The position numbers and the translations under genes are program-made. The notes beneath the pieces are model-generated. The model did not search any database. It was not told where the DNA came from and saw nothing but the letters and a program-made list of their open reading frames with translations. DNA of 64,000 nucleotides, from the NCBI GenBank assembly GCA_964449775.1, contig CAYVBQ010000006.1, positions 1 through 64,000 on the forward strand, given 5' to 3'. How positions within the stretch are numbered: the first letter of the stretch is position 1; each line of letters starts with the position of its first letter. Source of the DNA: Fen-1258 sp964449775 (GTDB taxonomy: Bacteria > Bacteroidota > Ignavibacteria > Ignavibacteriales > Melioribacteraceae). Shown one piece after another: positions 32,363 to 42,438 of this stretch.

Positions 32363-34768
32363 ATGAGAAAAATAGTTTATCTCTTCTACATTGCACTACT
32401 ATTACACTCAGTATCAATTCTTGCACAAACTTCAAATCCCAAAAGAGAATTTAGAGGTGCTTGGATTGCATCCGTAACAAATATTGACTGGCCTTCGAAA
32501 ACCGGATTATCGATTGATGCTCTCAAGAAAGAACTTACCGATATGCTAGATGCTATTAAATTAGCAAATTTAAATGCGATTTTTTTTCAGGTAAGACCCG
32601 AATGTGATGCTTTGTATAAATCATCCATTGAACCATGGTCATATTGGATTACAGGAACTCAAGGCATTGCACCGGCAGGAGATTTTGATCCGCTCAAATT
32701 TGCTATTGAAGAAGCTCATAAACGGGGTATTGAACTTCATGCCTGGTTGAATCCATATAGAGCAAGACAGGTTAGCACATATATTCGATCAGCTAATCAT
32801 GTAACTAATTTGCACCCGGATTGGATTTTAAAATTTGGTAATCTATATATTCTTAATCCCGGCTTGCCTCAGGTTAGAAATTATAATGTGAGCGTTGTTG
32901 TAGATATCATTTCCAAATACGATGTTGATGGAATTCATTTTGATGATTACTTCTATCCTTATCCGCCGGATCAAATTTCAACTCAAGATGCGGCAACATT
33001 TGCCTCTTATCCAAGAGGATTTACTAATCTTGGTGATTGGAGAAGAGATAATGTTAATATTCAGATGAAGGCGATTAACGATACTATAAAAGCAATTAAC
33101 CCCAGAATTAAATTTGGGATTAGTCCTTTTGGAATTTGGAAAAATGGGGTTCCTGCTTGGACAGGAACTGACGGATATAATTACTCCATTGTTGGAATGG
33201 ACGCTTATAATGTAATTTATGCTGACCCTATGGCTTGGTTAAAGCAAAGATCTGTTGACTACCTAATTCCACAATTATATTGGAAAATTTCTACGAATAT
33301 TAATTCTAATAGCCAAGATTATCATAAGCTCATGCCATGGTGGGCGGATTCCGCCAAACAATATGGAAGACATTTTTACTCCGGGAATATTTATGGCAGC
33401 TATTCCTTATCTGAATTACCAAATCAATTAAAAGCGAATAGAAATAATAGTAAAACAAGCGGCATTGTTTTATTTAGCGCTAAACATATTTCTGGCAACA
33501 CATTAAGTTTCACCGACTCACTTAAGAATAAATACTTTTCAACCCCTGCCCTCATACCGGGGATGGACTGGAAAGATCAAGTAAAACCGAATCCGCCTGT
33601 AAATTTGAAATATGATAAATTAGCAAATGCAAGAGGTGACGGATTATTTTGGAATGCACCTTCAGCTGCTGTAGATGGTGATGTCGCTTCGATGTATGCT
33701 GTTTACAAGTTTAGTACTTCTTCTGTTCAGCCGTCTGATCTAGAAAATTCATCTAACCTCAATAATATTGTTGGGACACCTTACGCTGCGCTAAAAACTA
33801 AAGATGTTTTGGGTACAATGTACTTTGCCGTAACATCGTTAGATAAAAATTATAACGAAAGTTCAATGAGCGGTATAATTCCCGTTCAAGTTCAAATTCC
33901 GGTTAAACCATTATCTATTTTTCCTGCAGACTTAGCAATTAATCAAAGAGATACAATTAAATTTATTTGGGAAAATACAGCTCACTCTAATTTTAATAGA
34001 TTGCAAATTGCTTCTGATAAAAATTTTACTAATTTTATAATTAATCAAAACAACATTGTGGATACTTTTAAATCCGTAACGGGTTTTAATGGTCTATCTA
34101 CTTATTATTGGAGAATCACCGCTTCTAATTTAGCGGGTGAAAGTATTTACTCTGATGTTCGGAGTTTTACAACCGGATTCCCGATGCCTCCTCAACTACT
34201 GTTGCCGGAAGATAAGTCACTCGGTAATTCAGTGACTCCGACATTGGTTTGGAAAAAATCAAAAGCAGCAGAAAGGTATAGACTTCAAGTGGCACAAGGT
34301 ATTTCCATACTACCCTCAATTACCATTGTTGATACCGTTCTAACAGATTCGTTATTTACATTCAAAAAGCTGAAAGAGAATATTATTTATACTTGGTCCG
34401 TGATGGCTATTAATAGTTACGGATCCAGCGCTCTGGCCGAGGTATTTAAGTTCAAGACTACAACCTCATCTGACGTAGCTCAAGAAGAATCAATACCAAC
34501 AACCTATGTGTTAAATCAAAATTACCCTAATCCGTTTAATCCGAGTACAGTTATCAGTTATCAATTGCCGGTTGCCGGTTATGTTTCTTTAAAAGTTTTT
34601 GACATTCTTGGAAGGGAAGTAGCTACACTTGTTAATGAATTTCAGAATGCAGGTACACATAATTCTACATTCTCAATTCTCAATTCTAAATTAACAAGCG
34701 GAATTTATATCTATGTATTGCACTCGGGTTCCCATATTTTAAGTAAAAAAATGATGGTGATTAAATAA
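32363..34768 (+). CDS. T9SS-secreted glycoside hydrolase-like 10 protein (DigH family)
   Basis: 801 residues, signal peptide ending at ILAQ. The GHL10 barrel (about 25-400) repeats the motifs of the lipoprotein homologue at 26428-27972: FRGAWIASVTNIDWPSKTG, FFQVRPECDALYKSS, HAWLNPYRAR, DGIHFDDYFYPYPPD, FGISPFGIWKN and IPQLYWKIS. Two FN3-like domains follow (about 505-590 and 595-690). The T9SS type A tail begins VLNQNYPNPFNPSTVISYQL. It should be exported across the outer membrane to cut peptide-free glycan. The tail contains an unusual STFSILNSKL made by a DNA micro-repeat. Confidence 0.92.
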   Translation: MRKIVYLFYIALLLHSVSILAQTSNPKREFRGAWIASVTNIDWPSKTGLSIDALKKELTDMLDAIKLANLNAIFFQVRPECDALYKSSIEPWSYWITGTQGIAPAGDFDPLKFAIEEAHKRGIELHAWLNPYRARQVSTYIRSANHVTNLHPDWILKFGNLYILNPGLPQVRNYNVSVVVDIISKYDVDGIHFDDYFYPYPPDQISTQDAATFASYPRGFTNLGDWRRDNVNIQMKAINDTIKAINPRIKFGISPFGIWKNGVPAWTGTDGYNYSIVGMDAYNVIYADPMAWLKQRSVDYLIPQLYWKISTNINSNSQDYHKLMPWWADSAKQYGRHFYSGNIYGSYSLSELPNQLKANRNNSKTSGIVLFSAKHISGNTLSFTDSLKNKYFSTPALIPGMDWKDQVKPNPPVNLKYDKLANARGDGLFWNAPSAAVDGDVASMYAVYKFSTSSVQPSDLENSSNLNNIVGTPYAALKTKDVLGTMYFAVTSLDKNYNESSMSGIIPVQVQIPVKPLSIFPADLAINQRDTIKFIWENTAHSNFNRLQIASDKNFTNFIINQNNIVDTFKSVTGFNGLSTYYWRITASNLAGESIYSDVRSFTTGFPMPPQLLLPEDKSLGNSVTPTLVWKKSKAAERYRLQVAQGISILPSITIVDTVLTDSLFTFKKLKENIIYTWSVMAINSYGSSALAEVFKFKTTTSSDVAQEESIPTTYVLNQNYPNPFNPSTVISYQLPVAGYVSLKVFDILGREVATLVNEFQNAGTHNSTFSILNSKLTSGIYIYVLHSGSHILSKKMMVIK
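34669..34687 (+). repeat. ATTCTCAATTCT micro-repeat inside a T9SS tail
   Basis: ATTCTCAATTCTCAATTCT encodes FSILNS within the sorting domain, where homologues in this window have a shorter segment (FDASKL, FNATGL). It is the same word as in the DUF1028 signal peptide at 4059-4097. Confidence 0.6.
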
Positions 34769-34897
34769 GAGTATCGTTTTATTAAAATGGTCATTAATGG
34801 ACGTTGATTTTATTCGATAAAAAATGTAATGTAAATCCTCCATTAAGTCAGTTAATTCAATATGAATTATTATTCTGAAATTTAGGAGATTTTGAAT

Positions 34898-37800
34898 ATG
34901 AGAAAATTTTTACTTCTCACAATTCTTACCTTGTTTTTTGCTTCTAAACTGCTGGCAGGAACTACTGGAAAAATCTCTGGTATTGTTATCGATTCTAAAA
35001 CTAAAGAGCCTCTTATAGGTGTAAATGTAGTGCTAGTGGGCACCAATATAGGAACTTCTACAGATGTAGACGGCTACTATGTAATATTAACTGTTCCGCC
35101 CGGTACTTATACGGTAAGAGTATCTTACATTGGCTATTCCGCTCATACAACTACAAATGTAAGAATCAATATTGACCAGACGACCAACCTTGACATAACC
35201 TTAACCGAAGAAGCCATCCTCGCAAAGGAAGTGGTTGTAGTTGCTCAACAACCAATAGTACAAAAGGATGTCTCTTCGAGCCGTGTTAATCTTAATGTTG
35301 AAGAGATAAAAAACTTGCCCGTTGTAAGTGTAGCAAGTGTTATAGGTTTACAAGCTGGTGTTGTATCCGGTACTGCAGGTCCTCTCATAAGAGGTGGCGG
35401 TGCCGATCAAACGGCTTTTGTTGTGAACGGTATGACGCTGCGCGATGAAAGAGATAATACACCGTACACTGGAATCAGTTTTACCTCGGTAAAAGAAATT
35501 CAAGTACAGACCGGCGGTTTCAATGCCGAGTTTGGTAATATTCGCTCGGGTTTAGTAAACGTTGTTACCAAAGATGGTGATAAACAGAAATATTCTGTTT
35601 CATTCCTTGGCAGATATCGCCCCGCACAGAGAAAACACTTTGGCGATGCAGTGAATTCTTATAATTCTTACTGGATTAGACCTTATCTTGATGACGCTGT
35701 AGCTTGGACAGGAACTGATAACGGTGCTTGGGATAGTTATACAAAACGCCAATATCAACCTTTCCGAGGTTGGAATTTAGTGTCTCAGCAATTATTGGCA
35801 GATAACGATCCGACAAATGATTTAACTCCGGAAGCAGCTCAAAGATTATTCTTGTGGCAGCATAGAAGACAGTTAGATATAATAAATCCGGATTATGATG
35901 CAGATGTTAGCTTCAGCGGTCCGGTTCCGTTTATCGGTGAATACTTGGGCGATCTTACTTTTATTGCTTCTTACAGAAGCACACAAGATATGTACTTCAT
36001 TCCGTTATCAGCAGATGCCTACAAAGATTATAATTTCCAATTCAAAGTGATTTCCGATTTAAAATCCGGTATGAAGTTATCTATTGAAGGAATTGCCGGT
36101 AAACAATGGGGAACCGGAAGCTCAAGAAGCGGAGGTCCCGGAATATTTAGATCAGCAAGCGGCATCGCTAGTGAACTTGATATTAGAGCAGGGGCGAGCT
36201 ACTTAGATTCACGCGTCTACGCAACAGATTACTGGGCTCCATCTCAAAAGTTTAGTTCAGGTTTTGGAATAAAGTTTACACACGTAATAAACTCAACTAC
36301 ATATTATGATGTGAACATCAGCCAATTTGGAACTAGATATGATACAAACCCCGGCACTTCCAGGAATACTGATAAGGTTAATAATTTTGGCGGTTTATTA
36401 TTTGATGAATCTCCATTCGGAAATTATAGCGGTACAAGCAGCGGTATTGGTTCATCCATGAATATGGGATTGGGTTTTAGTAATTCAAGAGATAGCAGTA
36501 AAGTTAGTACATGGACTGCAAGAATTGATTTAAACAGCCAGTTAGATAAAATCAACAACATTAAAATCGGTTTGGAATTTGTTTATACTGACAATGCTGT
36601 AAACTATGCATTAATAGAACCGGCATTGCCTAGCAATAATACTCAATCGAAATGGCAAACATACCCGGTAAGAGGTGCGTTCTATATTCAAGATAAACTT
36701 GAGTTTGAAGGCATGATAGCTAACATTGGTGTAAGATTCGACTACAGCAATGCAAACGGCGATTGGTATGTTTTAGACAGTCCTTATTCAAAAGCATTGT
36801 CCGGTGCTTTATCCGGTGGAATTGATACACTTCTTGAAAAAGTATCAACAAAAGCTATCCTAAATATTAGCCCAAGAATTGGTATCGCTTTCCCTATTTC
36901 GGTTGATAGCAAGTTGTTCTTTAACTACGGTCACTTTAGACAATTGCCTATCCCGGAAAACCTTTACTTGCTTAGAAGAAGTTCTGTTACGCAAGCTGTA
37001 ACAAGGTTAGCAGACCCGAACAATCCCCTTCCAAAAACAGTTGCTTATGAATTGGGTTACGAGCATAATTTATTTGATGAATATTTGTTAAGACTTGCCG
37101 GTTATTACAAAGATATTTCTTCGCAACCAAGACTTGTTACATATACAAGCCGCGATAACTCTGTAAGTTATTCCATTCCGGAACCTGAAAGTTATCAAGA
37201 CATTAGAGGGTTCGAGGTTACTGTTACTAAGAACAGAGGAGAATGGGTTAGAGGTTTTATTAACTATACTTATCAAGTTTCAACAAGTGGAAATTTTGGA
37301 TTGGCAAGCAATTCTCAAAACCCGGCAATTCAAAGAGAGTATGAAAGAAACAAATCATTCTTTGAACAGAATAAACCGCTGCCTCAACCATACGCTAGAG
37401 CAAACATAGATTTATTTACTCCAATGAATTGGGGTCCTGAAATATTTGGAATTAAACCTCTTGAGGATTTGAGAGTAAACATACTTGCTTCTTGGTCTGC
37501 TGGTACTTACTTCTCCTGGACTGGTCCAGGAGGTGTAAAACCTTTATTCGAGAATAATATACGCTGGAATGATTCTTATGCAGTTGATTTAAGAATTTCC
37601 AAAGCGTTTGATTTTGGTCCCCTCAACGTAGAGCTTTTTGCAGATATTTATAACGCACTCAATCTACAGCGAATGGGTTATAGAGCCGGATTTTATGATT
37701 TGAATGATTATGATGATTATATGAAATCACTCCATTTACCGGAAGAATACAGACAGTTTGCAAGTACTTATACTTTTGTTTCGGGAAGCGACAAGCCTGG

Positions 37801-37972
37801 CGATATAAGAACCGGTCCATACATTCCTTGGAATGATAACGCAAGCCAATCTCAGAAAGATGAATGGATAAAAAATAAGTCTTACGTAGATATGCCTAAT
37901 TTACATTACACAACATTCTTAAACCCAAGATCAATATTCTGGGGAATAAAGATTAATTATGATATTAACTAA
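34898..37972 (+). CDS. TonB-dependent outer-membrane receptor with CarboxypepD_reg-like N-terminus
   Basis: 1024 residues from MRKFLLLT (ATG 34898 with GGAG upstream; a TTG at 34892 is less likely). Signal peptide, then a CarboxypepD_reg-like domain (about 22-105, GKISGIVIDSKTKEPLIGVN, GYYVILTVPPGTYTVRV). The plug domain (about 120-230) has IGLQAGVVSG, GPLIRGGGADQTAFVVNG and FNAEFGNIRSGLVNVVTKDG. A beta-barrel runs to the end (IFWGIKINYDIN). It transports an unknown large solute across the outer membrane using TonB energy. No SusD homologue is next to it. First gene of a five-gene operon. Confidence 0.92.
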   Translation: MRKFLLLTILTLFFASKLLAGTTGKISGIVIDSKTKEPLIGVNVVLVGTNIGTSTDVDGYYVILTVPPGTYTVRVSYIGYSAHTTTNVRINIDQTTNLDITLTEEAILAKEVVVVAQQPIVQKDVSSSRVNLNVEEIKNLPVVSVASVIGLQAGVVSGTAGPLIRGGGADQTAFVVNGMTLRDERDNTPYTGISFTSVKEIQVQTGGFNAEFGNIRSGLVNVVTKDGDKQKYSVSFLGRYRPAQRKHFGDAVNSYNSYWIRPYLDDAVAWTGTDNGAWDSYTKRQYQPFRGWNLVSQQLLADNDPTNDLTPEAAQRLFLWQHRRQLDIINPDYDADVSFSGPVPFIGEYLGDLTFIASYRSTQDMYFIPLSADAYKDYNFQFKVISDLKSGMKLSIEGIAGKQWGTGSSRSGGPGIFRSASGIASELDIRAGASYLDSRVYATDYWAPSQKFSSGFGIKFTHVINSTTYYDVNISQFGTRYDTNPGTSRNTDKVNNFGGLLFDESPFGNYSGTSSGIGSSMNMGLGFSNSRDSSKVSTWTARIDLNSQLDKINNIKIGLEFVYTDNAVNYALIEPALPSNNTQSKWQTYPVRGAFYIQDKLEFEGMIANIGVRFDYSNANGDWYVLDSPYSKALSGALSGGIDTLLEKVSTKAILNISPRIGIAFPISVDSKLFFNYGHFRQLPIPENLYLLRRSSVTQAVTRLADPNNPLPKTVAYELGYEHNLFDEYLLRLAGYYKDISSQPRLVTYTSRDNSVSYSIPEPESYQDIRGFEVTVTKNRGEWVRGFINYTYQVSTSGNFGLASNSQNPAIQREYERNKSFFEQNKPLPQPYARANIDLFTPMNWGPEIFGIKPLEDLRVNILASWSAGTYFSWTGPGGVKPLFENNIRWNDSYAVDLRISKAFDFGPLNVELFADIYNALNLQRMGYRAGFYDLNDYDDYMKSLHLPEEYRQFASTYTFVSGSDKPGDIRTGPYIPWNDNASQSQKDEWIKNKSYVDMPNLHYTTFLNPRSIFWGIKINYDIN

Positions 37973-38000
37973 TCATTCATTAGAAAATTTTGAGGGAAGA

Positions 38001-40082
38001 ATGAACTCAATTTTTTACAGAATCAAAAAATTTCTTCCGTTGGTAATTATTTTATTTCTCGGAATTCAATTGGTTACTTACGGACAATTTAAAAACGTTT
38101 GGATGTCTGCCGGTTCTCTGCACAACTGGTATTCGGAAATCGGTTCTGAATTAGAAGAATCCGGTTTCTTAAAAACACAACAGTTTGGTATGCAATGGCC
38201 TGCCATTTATTCATATCAAGATGCTCAAGCTGCACGCGGAATGTGGATTGGCGCCAAGGATTTCACTGATGAGAAAGGGCAGTATTTTCCATTCAAAGTT
38301 TGTACTGTTGGACCTAGAAATCCTCAATTCTATCCTTTCTATCCGGTTAAAATGGAACAGAAAGCAAGATTTGCACCAACCAATGTTTTTGTGAACGGTA
38401 ATCTATCTTATCAAAAAAATGTTGAAATAGATAAGATAGATAATACCCTACTTTACGACAGACTAATTGACAATGTTATCAACTCTCAACTTGGTATTAC
38501 TGTTAACAGAAAGATTTTTCAATTTGCGCAACAGTATAATGACAACTACATAGTTTATGAGTATACGTTTACAAACACCGGGAATACTGATTCCGATTCT
38601 GAAATCGAACTTCCAAATAACACAGTTAAAGATGCTTATTTCTGGTTCACCTTCAGAAACTCTATAAACAAATCAGTTAGATATGTAATTGGCAATGCAG
38701 CCGGCTGGGGTATCAACACGATGAATGATTCCCGTGGTGATGGCGTAAAGACCGATGCTGCTAATGAAAAATATAGAGCTTCGTTTTCATGGCATGGTTA
38801 CTTTCCCGGCAAGGATGTAAGCTACGATAATATTGGCGGACCAATTTGGCAATTAAGTACAACAGCTCAAGTTTACAACGATAAAGCCGATACAGTTGGA
38901 AGATTAGGCGGAACTCAGTTTGTAGGCACAGTTACTCTGTATGCAGATAAATCTGCTACAGAAAAAGTTGATGACATTAACCAGCCAAGAACAACAGATT
39001 ATTTGAATTCAGATCACCCGCTTTTATTAGCCGGCGCAAATGCACTTAATAAAGATAGAATGACTCAAGAATACGCTTTGATGGCAACTGGTCACAGATC
39101 TCCAAGACACGCAGATGCTGTAGAACCCAGCGGTGATTTTGTTAATCAAAAGAATGCACCTAATGTTGGCAATGCTTCCGGAGGTATTTCTTATAACACA
39201 GGTTACGGTCCATATACTCTAAAGCCTGGCGAAAGTATTAGAATAGTTGTAGCCGAAGCAGCTAATAGCATCAGCAGAAAGCTTCAGTTAGAAACCGGTA
39301 TTAAATACAAAAAGAAACAGATTTCTGATGAAGCAAAGAATAGAGTTGTGTTTCAAGGAAGAGATTCTCTATTCCTAACTTTTAAGAGAGCAACAGAAGC
39401 TTTCAATGCTAAATGGAAGATTCCACAACCACCAATGCCGCCAATATCTTTTGAAGTGAATTCCGGTGGTGATAGAATCTCTTTGAAGTGGGATGTTGCA
39501 GGTACAGATCCAAACCCGGCAGCATCTTACAAAATTTACCGCGCACTCGGTAATGTTGACAGTAATTATACAATGATCTATCAAACTGCGAGCGCAAGTG
39601 AAAGAAGTTATGATGATAAGAATTTAACTCGCGGATTCAATTACTTTTATTACATAACTGCTGTTGGTGCTGTAAATGCTGCTGGACCTGGAACTCCGGC
39701 TGGAAAACTTGAAAGCGGAAGATATTATACTCAAACCTACGACCCGGCTAACTTACAAAGACAAGCCGGAGAAAAATTAACTGATATTAGAATTGTTCCA
39801 AATCCATTCAATGCTTCCGCTGCGGGTAAAGTACGGTTCCCGGGAACTATTGATGAAGATAAGATTGCTTTCTACAATATTCCTGGCGAGTGTACAATCA
39901 GGATTTACTCCGAATTAGGTGAATTGATTAAAACAATTGAACATACAAACGGAAGCGGCGATGAGTACTGGTATCAGGTTACTTCATCTAACCAAATAAT
40001 TGTTAGCGGTATTTACATTGCGGTATTTACTGATAAGAAAACCGGACAAAATCATATAGCCAAATTTGCTGTTATCAGATAA
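38001..40082 (+). CDS. secreted protein with FN3-like domain and T9SS-like C-terminus
   Basis: 693 residues from MNSIFYRIKKFLPLVII (ATG 38001, GAGGGAAGA upstream). A longer frame from 37959 overlaps the receiver gene and is less likely. The signal peptide ends near VTYGQ. The central region (about 30-450) has no family I recognise but is rich in aromatic and Asn residues (KNVWMSAGSLHNWYSEIGSE). An FN3-like domain is at about 480-570 (ISLKWDVAGTDPNPAASYKI). The C-terminus (IRIVPNPFNASAAG, IRIYSELGELIKTIEH, VSGIYIAVF) resembles a divergent T9SS sorting domain. It follows the receiver by 28 bp and is probably its surface partner. Confidence 0.75.
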   Translation: MNSIFYRIKKFLPLVIILFLGIQLVTYGQFKNVWMSAGSLHNWYSEIGSELEESGFLKTQQFGMQWPAIYSYQDAQAARGMWIGAKDFTDEKGQYFPFKVCTVGPRNPQFYPFYPVKMEQKARFAPTNVFVNGNLSYQKNVEIDKIDNTLLYDRLIDNVINSQLGITVNRKIFQFAQQYNDNYIVYEYTFTNTGNTDSDSEIELPNNTVKDAYFWFTFRNSINKSVRYVIGNAAGWGINTMNDSRGDGVKTDAANEKYRASFSWHGYFPGKDVSYDNIGGPIWQLSTTAQVYNDKADTVGRLGGTQFVGTVTLYADKSATEKVDDINQPRTTDYLNSDHPLLLAGANALNKDRMTQEYALMATGHRSPRHADAVEPSGDFVNQKNAPNVGNASGGISYNTGYGPYTLKPGESIRIVVAEAANSISRKLQLETGIKYKKKQISDEAKNRVVFQGRDSLFLTFKRATEAFNAKWKIPQPPMPPISFEVNSGGDRISLKWDVAGTDPNPAASYKIYRALGNVDSNYTMIYQTASASERSYDDKNLTRGFNYFYYITAVGAVNAAGPGTPAGKLESGRYYTQTYDPANLQRQAGEKLTDIRIVPNPFNASAAGKVRFPGTIDEDKIAFYNIPGECTIRIYSELGELIKTIEHTNGSGDEYWYQVTSSNQIIVSGIYIAVFTDKKTGQNHIAKFAVIR

Positions 40083-40101
40083 AATAATTTTGGGTAGATA
40101 A

Positions 40102-41109
40102 ATGAAAAATTATACAATAATTACACTACTGATTTTGGGATTACTTGTTCAGACGGTAACTGCACAAGATAAAAAACTTGCACAGACCGGTATGAAGTTT
40201 TTAAGTGTCTCAACCGATGCAAGAACTACTGGTTTTTCTGAAGCCGTTACTTCTGTTGACTTGGGCTCTGCCTCGGCAATTTTTTACAATCCTTCAACAA
40301 TGGCTTCCATAAAAGAATTTTCTTCAGTAACGATAGGAAACGTTGGGTGGATTGCAGATATCAAATACCTACATGCAGCTGTCGCATTTGCACCTTTTGG
40401 CGGCGATTACGGAGTTTTCGGAGTCTCTTTTGTATCTGTGGATTACGGCGTTTTTGACGGAACTATAGTTGCAAACAACGAAAAAGGTTATTTGGATATC
40501 GGAACATATTCTCCAACTGCATACGCCTTTGGAATTGGTTATGCAAAAGAACTTTCGACAAAATTTTCTGTAGGCGGCAGCGTTAGATTTGTAAAGCAGA
40601 AATTAGGCACCAGCGTTATTGATGTTAATACAGATGGAAGTTATTTAGAAGAAGATAATTCGAAAAGCGCGGTAGCTTTTGATTTTGGTATTCTGTACAG
40701 AACCGGATTCAAAAGCTTAAACTTTGGAATGAGTGTTAAAAATTTCTCTGCTGAATTGAAATACAAAAGAGAAACATTCCAACTACCTTTAACTTTTAGA
40801 ATTGGTCTTTCGATGGATGCAATGGATTTAATAAATGTGGACAAGAGTATGCATTCTTTACTTGTTTCTGTAGATGCTTCACACCCGCGTGATTATAGCG
40901 AACAGATTTTCATGGGCGCTGAATATACATTCATCAATACTTTCTCTATAAGAGCTGGTTTCGTTTCCCCATCAGACGAAAATCATTTTACAGCAGGTTT
41001 CGGAGTAAAAAGAAATATTGCCGGATTGAATTTAGGAATCGATTACGCTTATCAGCCATTCGGCATTTTTAATGATGTACACAGATTTACATTCAGTTTC
41101 TCTTTTTAA
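40102..41109 (+). CDS. PorV/PorQ family outer-membrane protein
   Basis: 335 residues with a signal peptide (MKNYTIITLLILGLLVQTVTAQ). PorV/PorQ (UPF0164-type) motifs are GMKFLSVSTDARTTGFSEA and SASAIFYNPSTMASI, followed by barrel strands ending VHRFTFSFSF. PorV-type barrels accept T9SS cargo at the outer membrane and pass it to the attachment machinery. It lies 19 bp behind the T9SS-like secreted protein, so it may serve that cargo specifically. It could instead be a FadL-like transporter. Confidence 0.88.
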   Translation: MKNYTIITLLILGLLVQTVTAQDKKLAQTGMKFLSVSTDARTTGFSEAVTSVDLGSASAIFYNPSTMASIKEFSSVTIGNVGWIADIKYLHAAVAFAPFGGDYGVFGVSFVSVDYGVFDGTIVANNEKGYLDIGTYSPTAYAFGIGYAKELSTKFSVGGSVRFVKQKLGTSVIDVNTDGSYLEEDNSKSAVAFDFGILYRTGFKSLNFGMSVKNFSAELKYKRETFQLPLTFRIGLSMDAMDLINVDKSMHSLLVSVDASHPRDYSEQIFMGAEYTFINTFSIRAGFVSPSDENHFTAGFGVKRNIAGLNLGIDYAYQPFGIFNDVHRFTFSFSF

Positions 41110-41157
41110 GTGAATGCGGATAGATCATTTAATTGAAAAAAATATTGGTATCGAAAT

Positions 41158-42357
41158 ATGAAAAAGCAAAAACAAATTTTTTCTTTGGCAATAGTTTTCA
41201 TAATCACAGCATTTATTAGCGGATGCAACCAAGATGCGGCTCCAAGTTTATATCAGGTTGAACCCAAAGGCAGCACACCGGTAATTTCGAGTGTAGCTCC
41301 TGCTGCCGAAGCATTAGCAGGCGTTACCGAAATTTCAATAAACGGTTCCAACTTTTCTTCCGTGAAGGAAAATAATTTTGTTTTCTTTGGAACTGCGCAA
41401 GCAACGGTTTTAGAAGCCGCACCCACTAAGTTAGTTGTTAAAGCCCCGAAATTGATTAAAAATGCGTTGGATCTTAAAATTGCTACACAAGGTGTAGAGG
41501 ATTTTAGCAATGTTGTGAAGTATAACCTTTTGGAAGCCGTTGGCGTTTACTTCGCTTTCGCAAAAGGTGTTGATGACCCGATGACTGTAGCTGTTGATAA
41601 GAATGAAAATGTATATGTATATGTAAAAGATAAAGGAGTTAAAAAGATTTCTCCTACCGGAGCCCTGACGGACTTTGCACCTAAAGGAGGAGAATCTTTC
41701 TTTTTTGATATGAAAGTTGGACCGAATAATATTTTTTACGCCACCAGAAACTTGAGATTAATATCCCAAGTAGAAGAAGGAAAGCCAAGCGCTACTTTTG
41801 TTACGTTCCCAACAGGTATTGCAATTGTTGCCTTGGATTTTGATGAAAATAAAAATATTTGGGCTTCTGGAAGTGGCGGAAATTTATATAGCGTTACAGC
41901 TGCTAAAGTAATTACAGCTTTCCCGATTGACTACACTGTTTCTTCCGTGAGAGTATATAATGGATATCTTTATGTTGCAGGTAAGAATAGTACAGAAGAA
42001 GCAGTTTACCGATATAAGATTAATTCCAATACATCATTAGGTAACAAGGAAAAATATTTTGATTTAGGCGCTAAATATGGATTGAATAAAATTCAGGTTG
42101 GCGGAATGGAATTTTCTCAAGATGGTGAATTGATATTAGGTACTGATTTACCTGACGCGATGGTTGTTATTGGAAGCACCGGAAATGCCTCCGGTCTTTA
42201 CACCGGTTTAGTAAATCCCGCTGCTAAGTCGATGTCATGGGGCACTAAAAAGAATTTATTCTATATAAGAGAATACACAGATGCAGGAGCTATTCTTCAC
42301 ACATTGGTTCGTGTTGATATGCAGAAGTTGAGTGCACCATATTATGGCAGACTATAA
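41158..42357 (+). CDS. IPT/TIG-domain lipoprotein with NHL/SGL-like propeller
   Basis: 399 residues; lipobox ISGC (Cys23, AFISGCNQDAAP). A TIG/IPT domain occupies about 40-120 (TPVISSVAPAAEALAGVTEI, ISINGSNFSSVKENNFVFFG). Residues 130-395 form propeller-like repeats (DDPMTVAVDKNENVYVYVKD, NIWASGSGGNLYSV). Typical of surface-exposed binding lipoproteins in Bacteroidota-type outer-membrane operons. No catalytic residues are seen. Probably a ligand-binding partner of the TonB receptor. Confidence 0.8.
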   Translation: MKKQKQIFSLAIVFIITAFISGCNQDAAPSLYQVEPKGSTPVISSVAPAAEALAGVTEISINGSNFSSVKENNFVFFGTAQATVLEAAPTKLVVKAPKLIKNALDLKIATQGVEDFSNVVKYNLLEAVGVYFAFAKGVDDPMTVAVDKNENVYVYVKDKGVKKISPTGALTDFAPKGGESFFFDMKVGPNNIFYATRNLRLISQVEEGKPSATFVTFPTGIAIVALDFDENKNIWASGSGGNLYSVTAAKVITAFPIDYTVSSVRVYNGYLYVAGKNSTEEAVYRYKINSNTSLGNKEKYFDLGAKYGLNKIQVGGMEFSQDGELILGTDLPDAMVVIGSTGNASGLYTGLVNPAAKSMSWGTKKNLFYIREYTDAGAILHTLVRVDMQKLSAPYYGRL

Positions 42358-42438
42358 AGATTTTTAGGAGCTAAAATTAATTTAGATCATTAACTGTTTT
42401 AACAAACTAAAACTCAAATAAAATAAAAAGGAGTCATT

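Noticed and set aside
34898..37972. Calling the TonB receptor SusC
   Set aside because: There is no SusD homologue nearby and the SusC-specific box around the plug is not evident. A general TonB-dependent receptor is safer.
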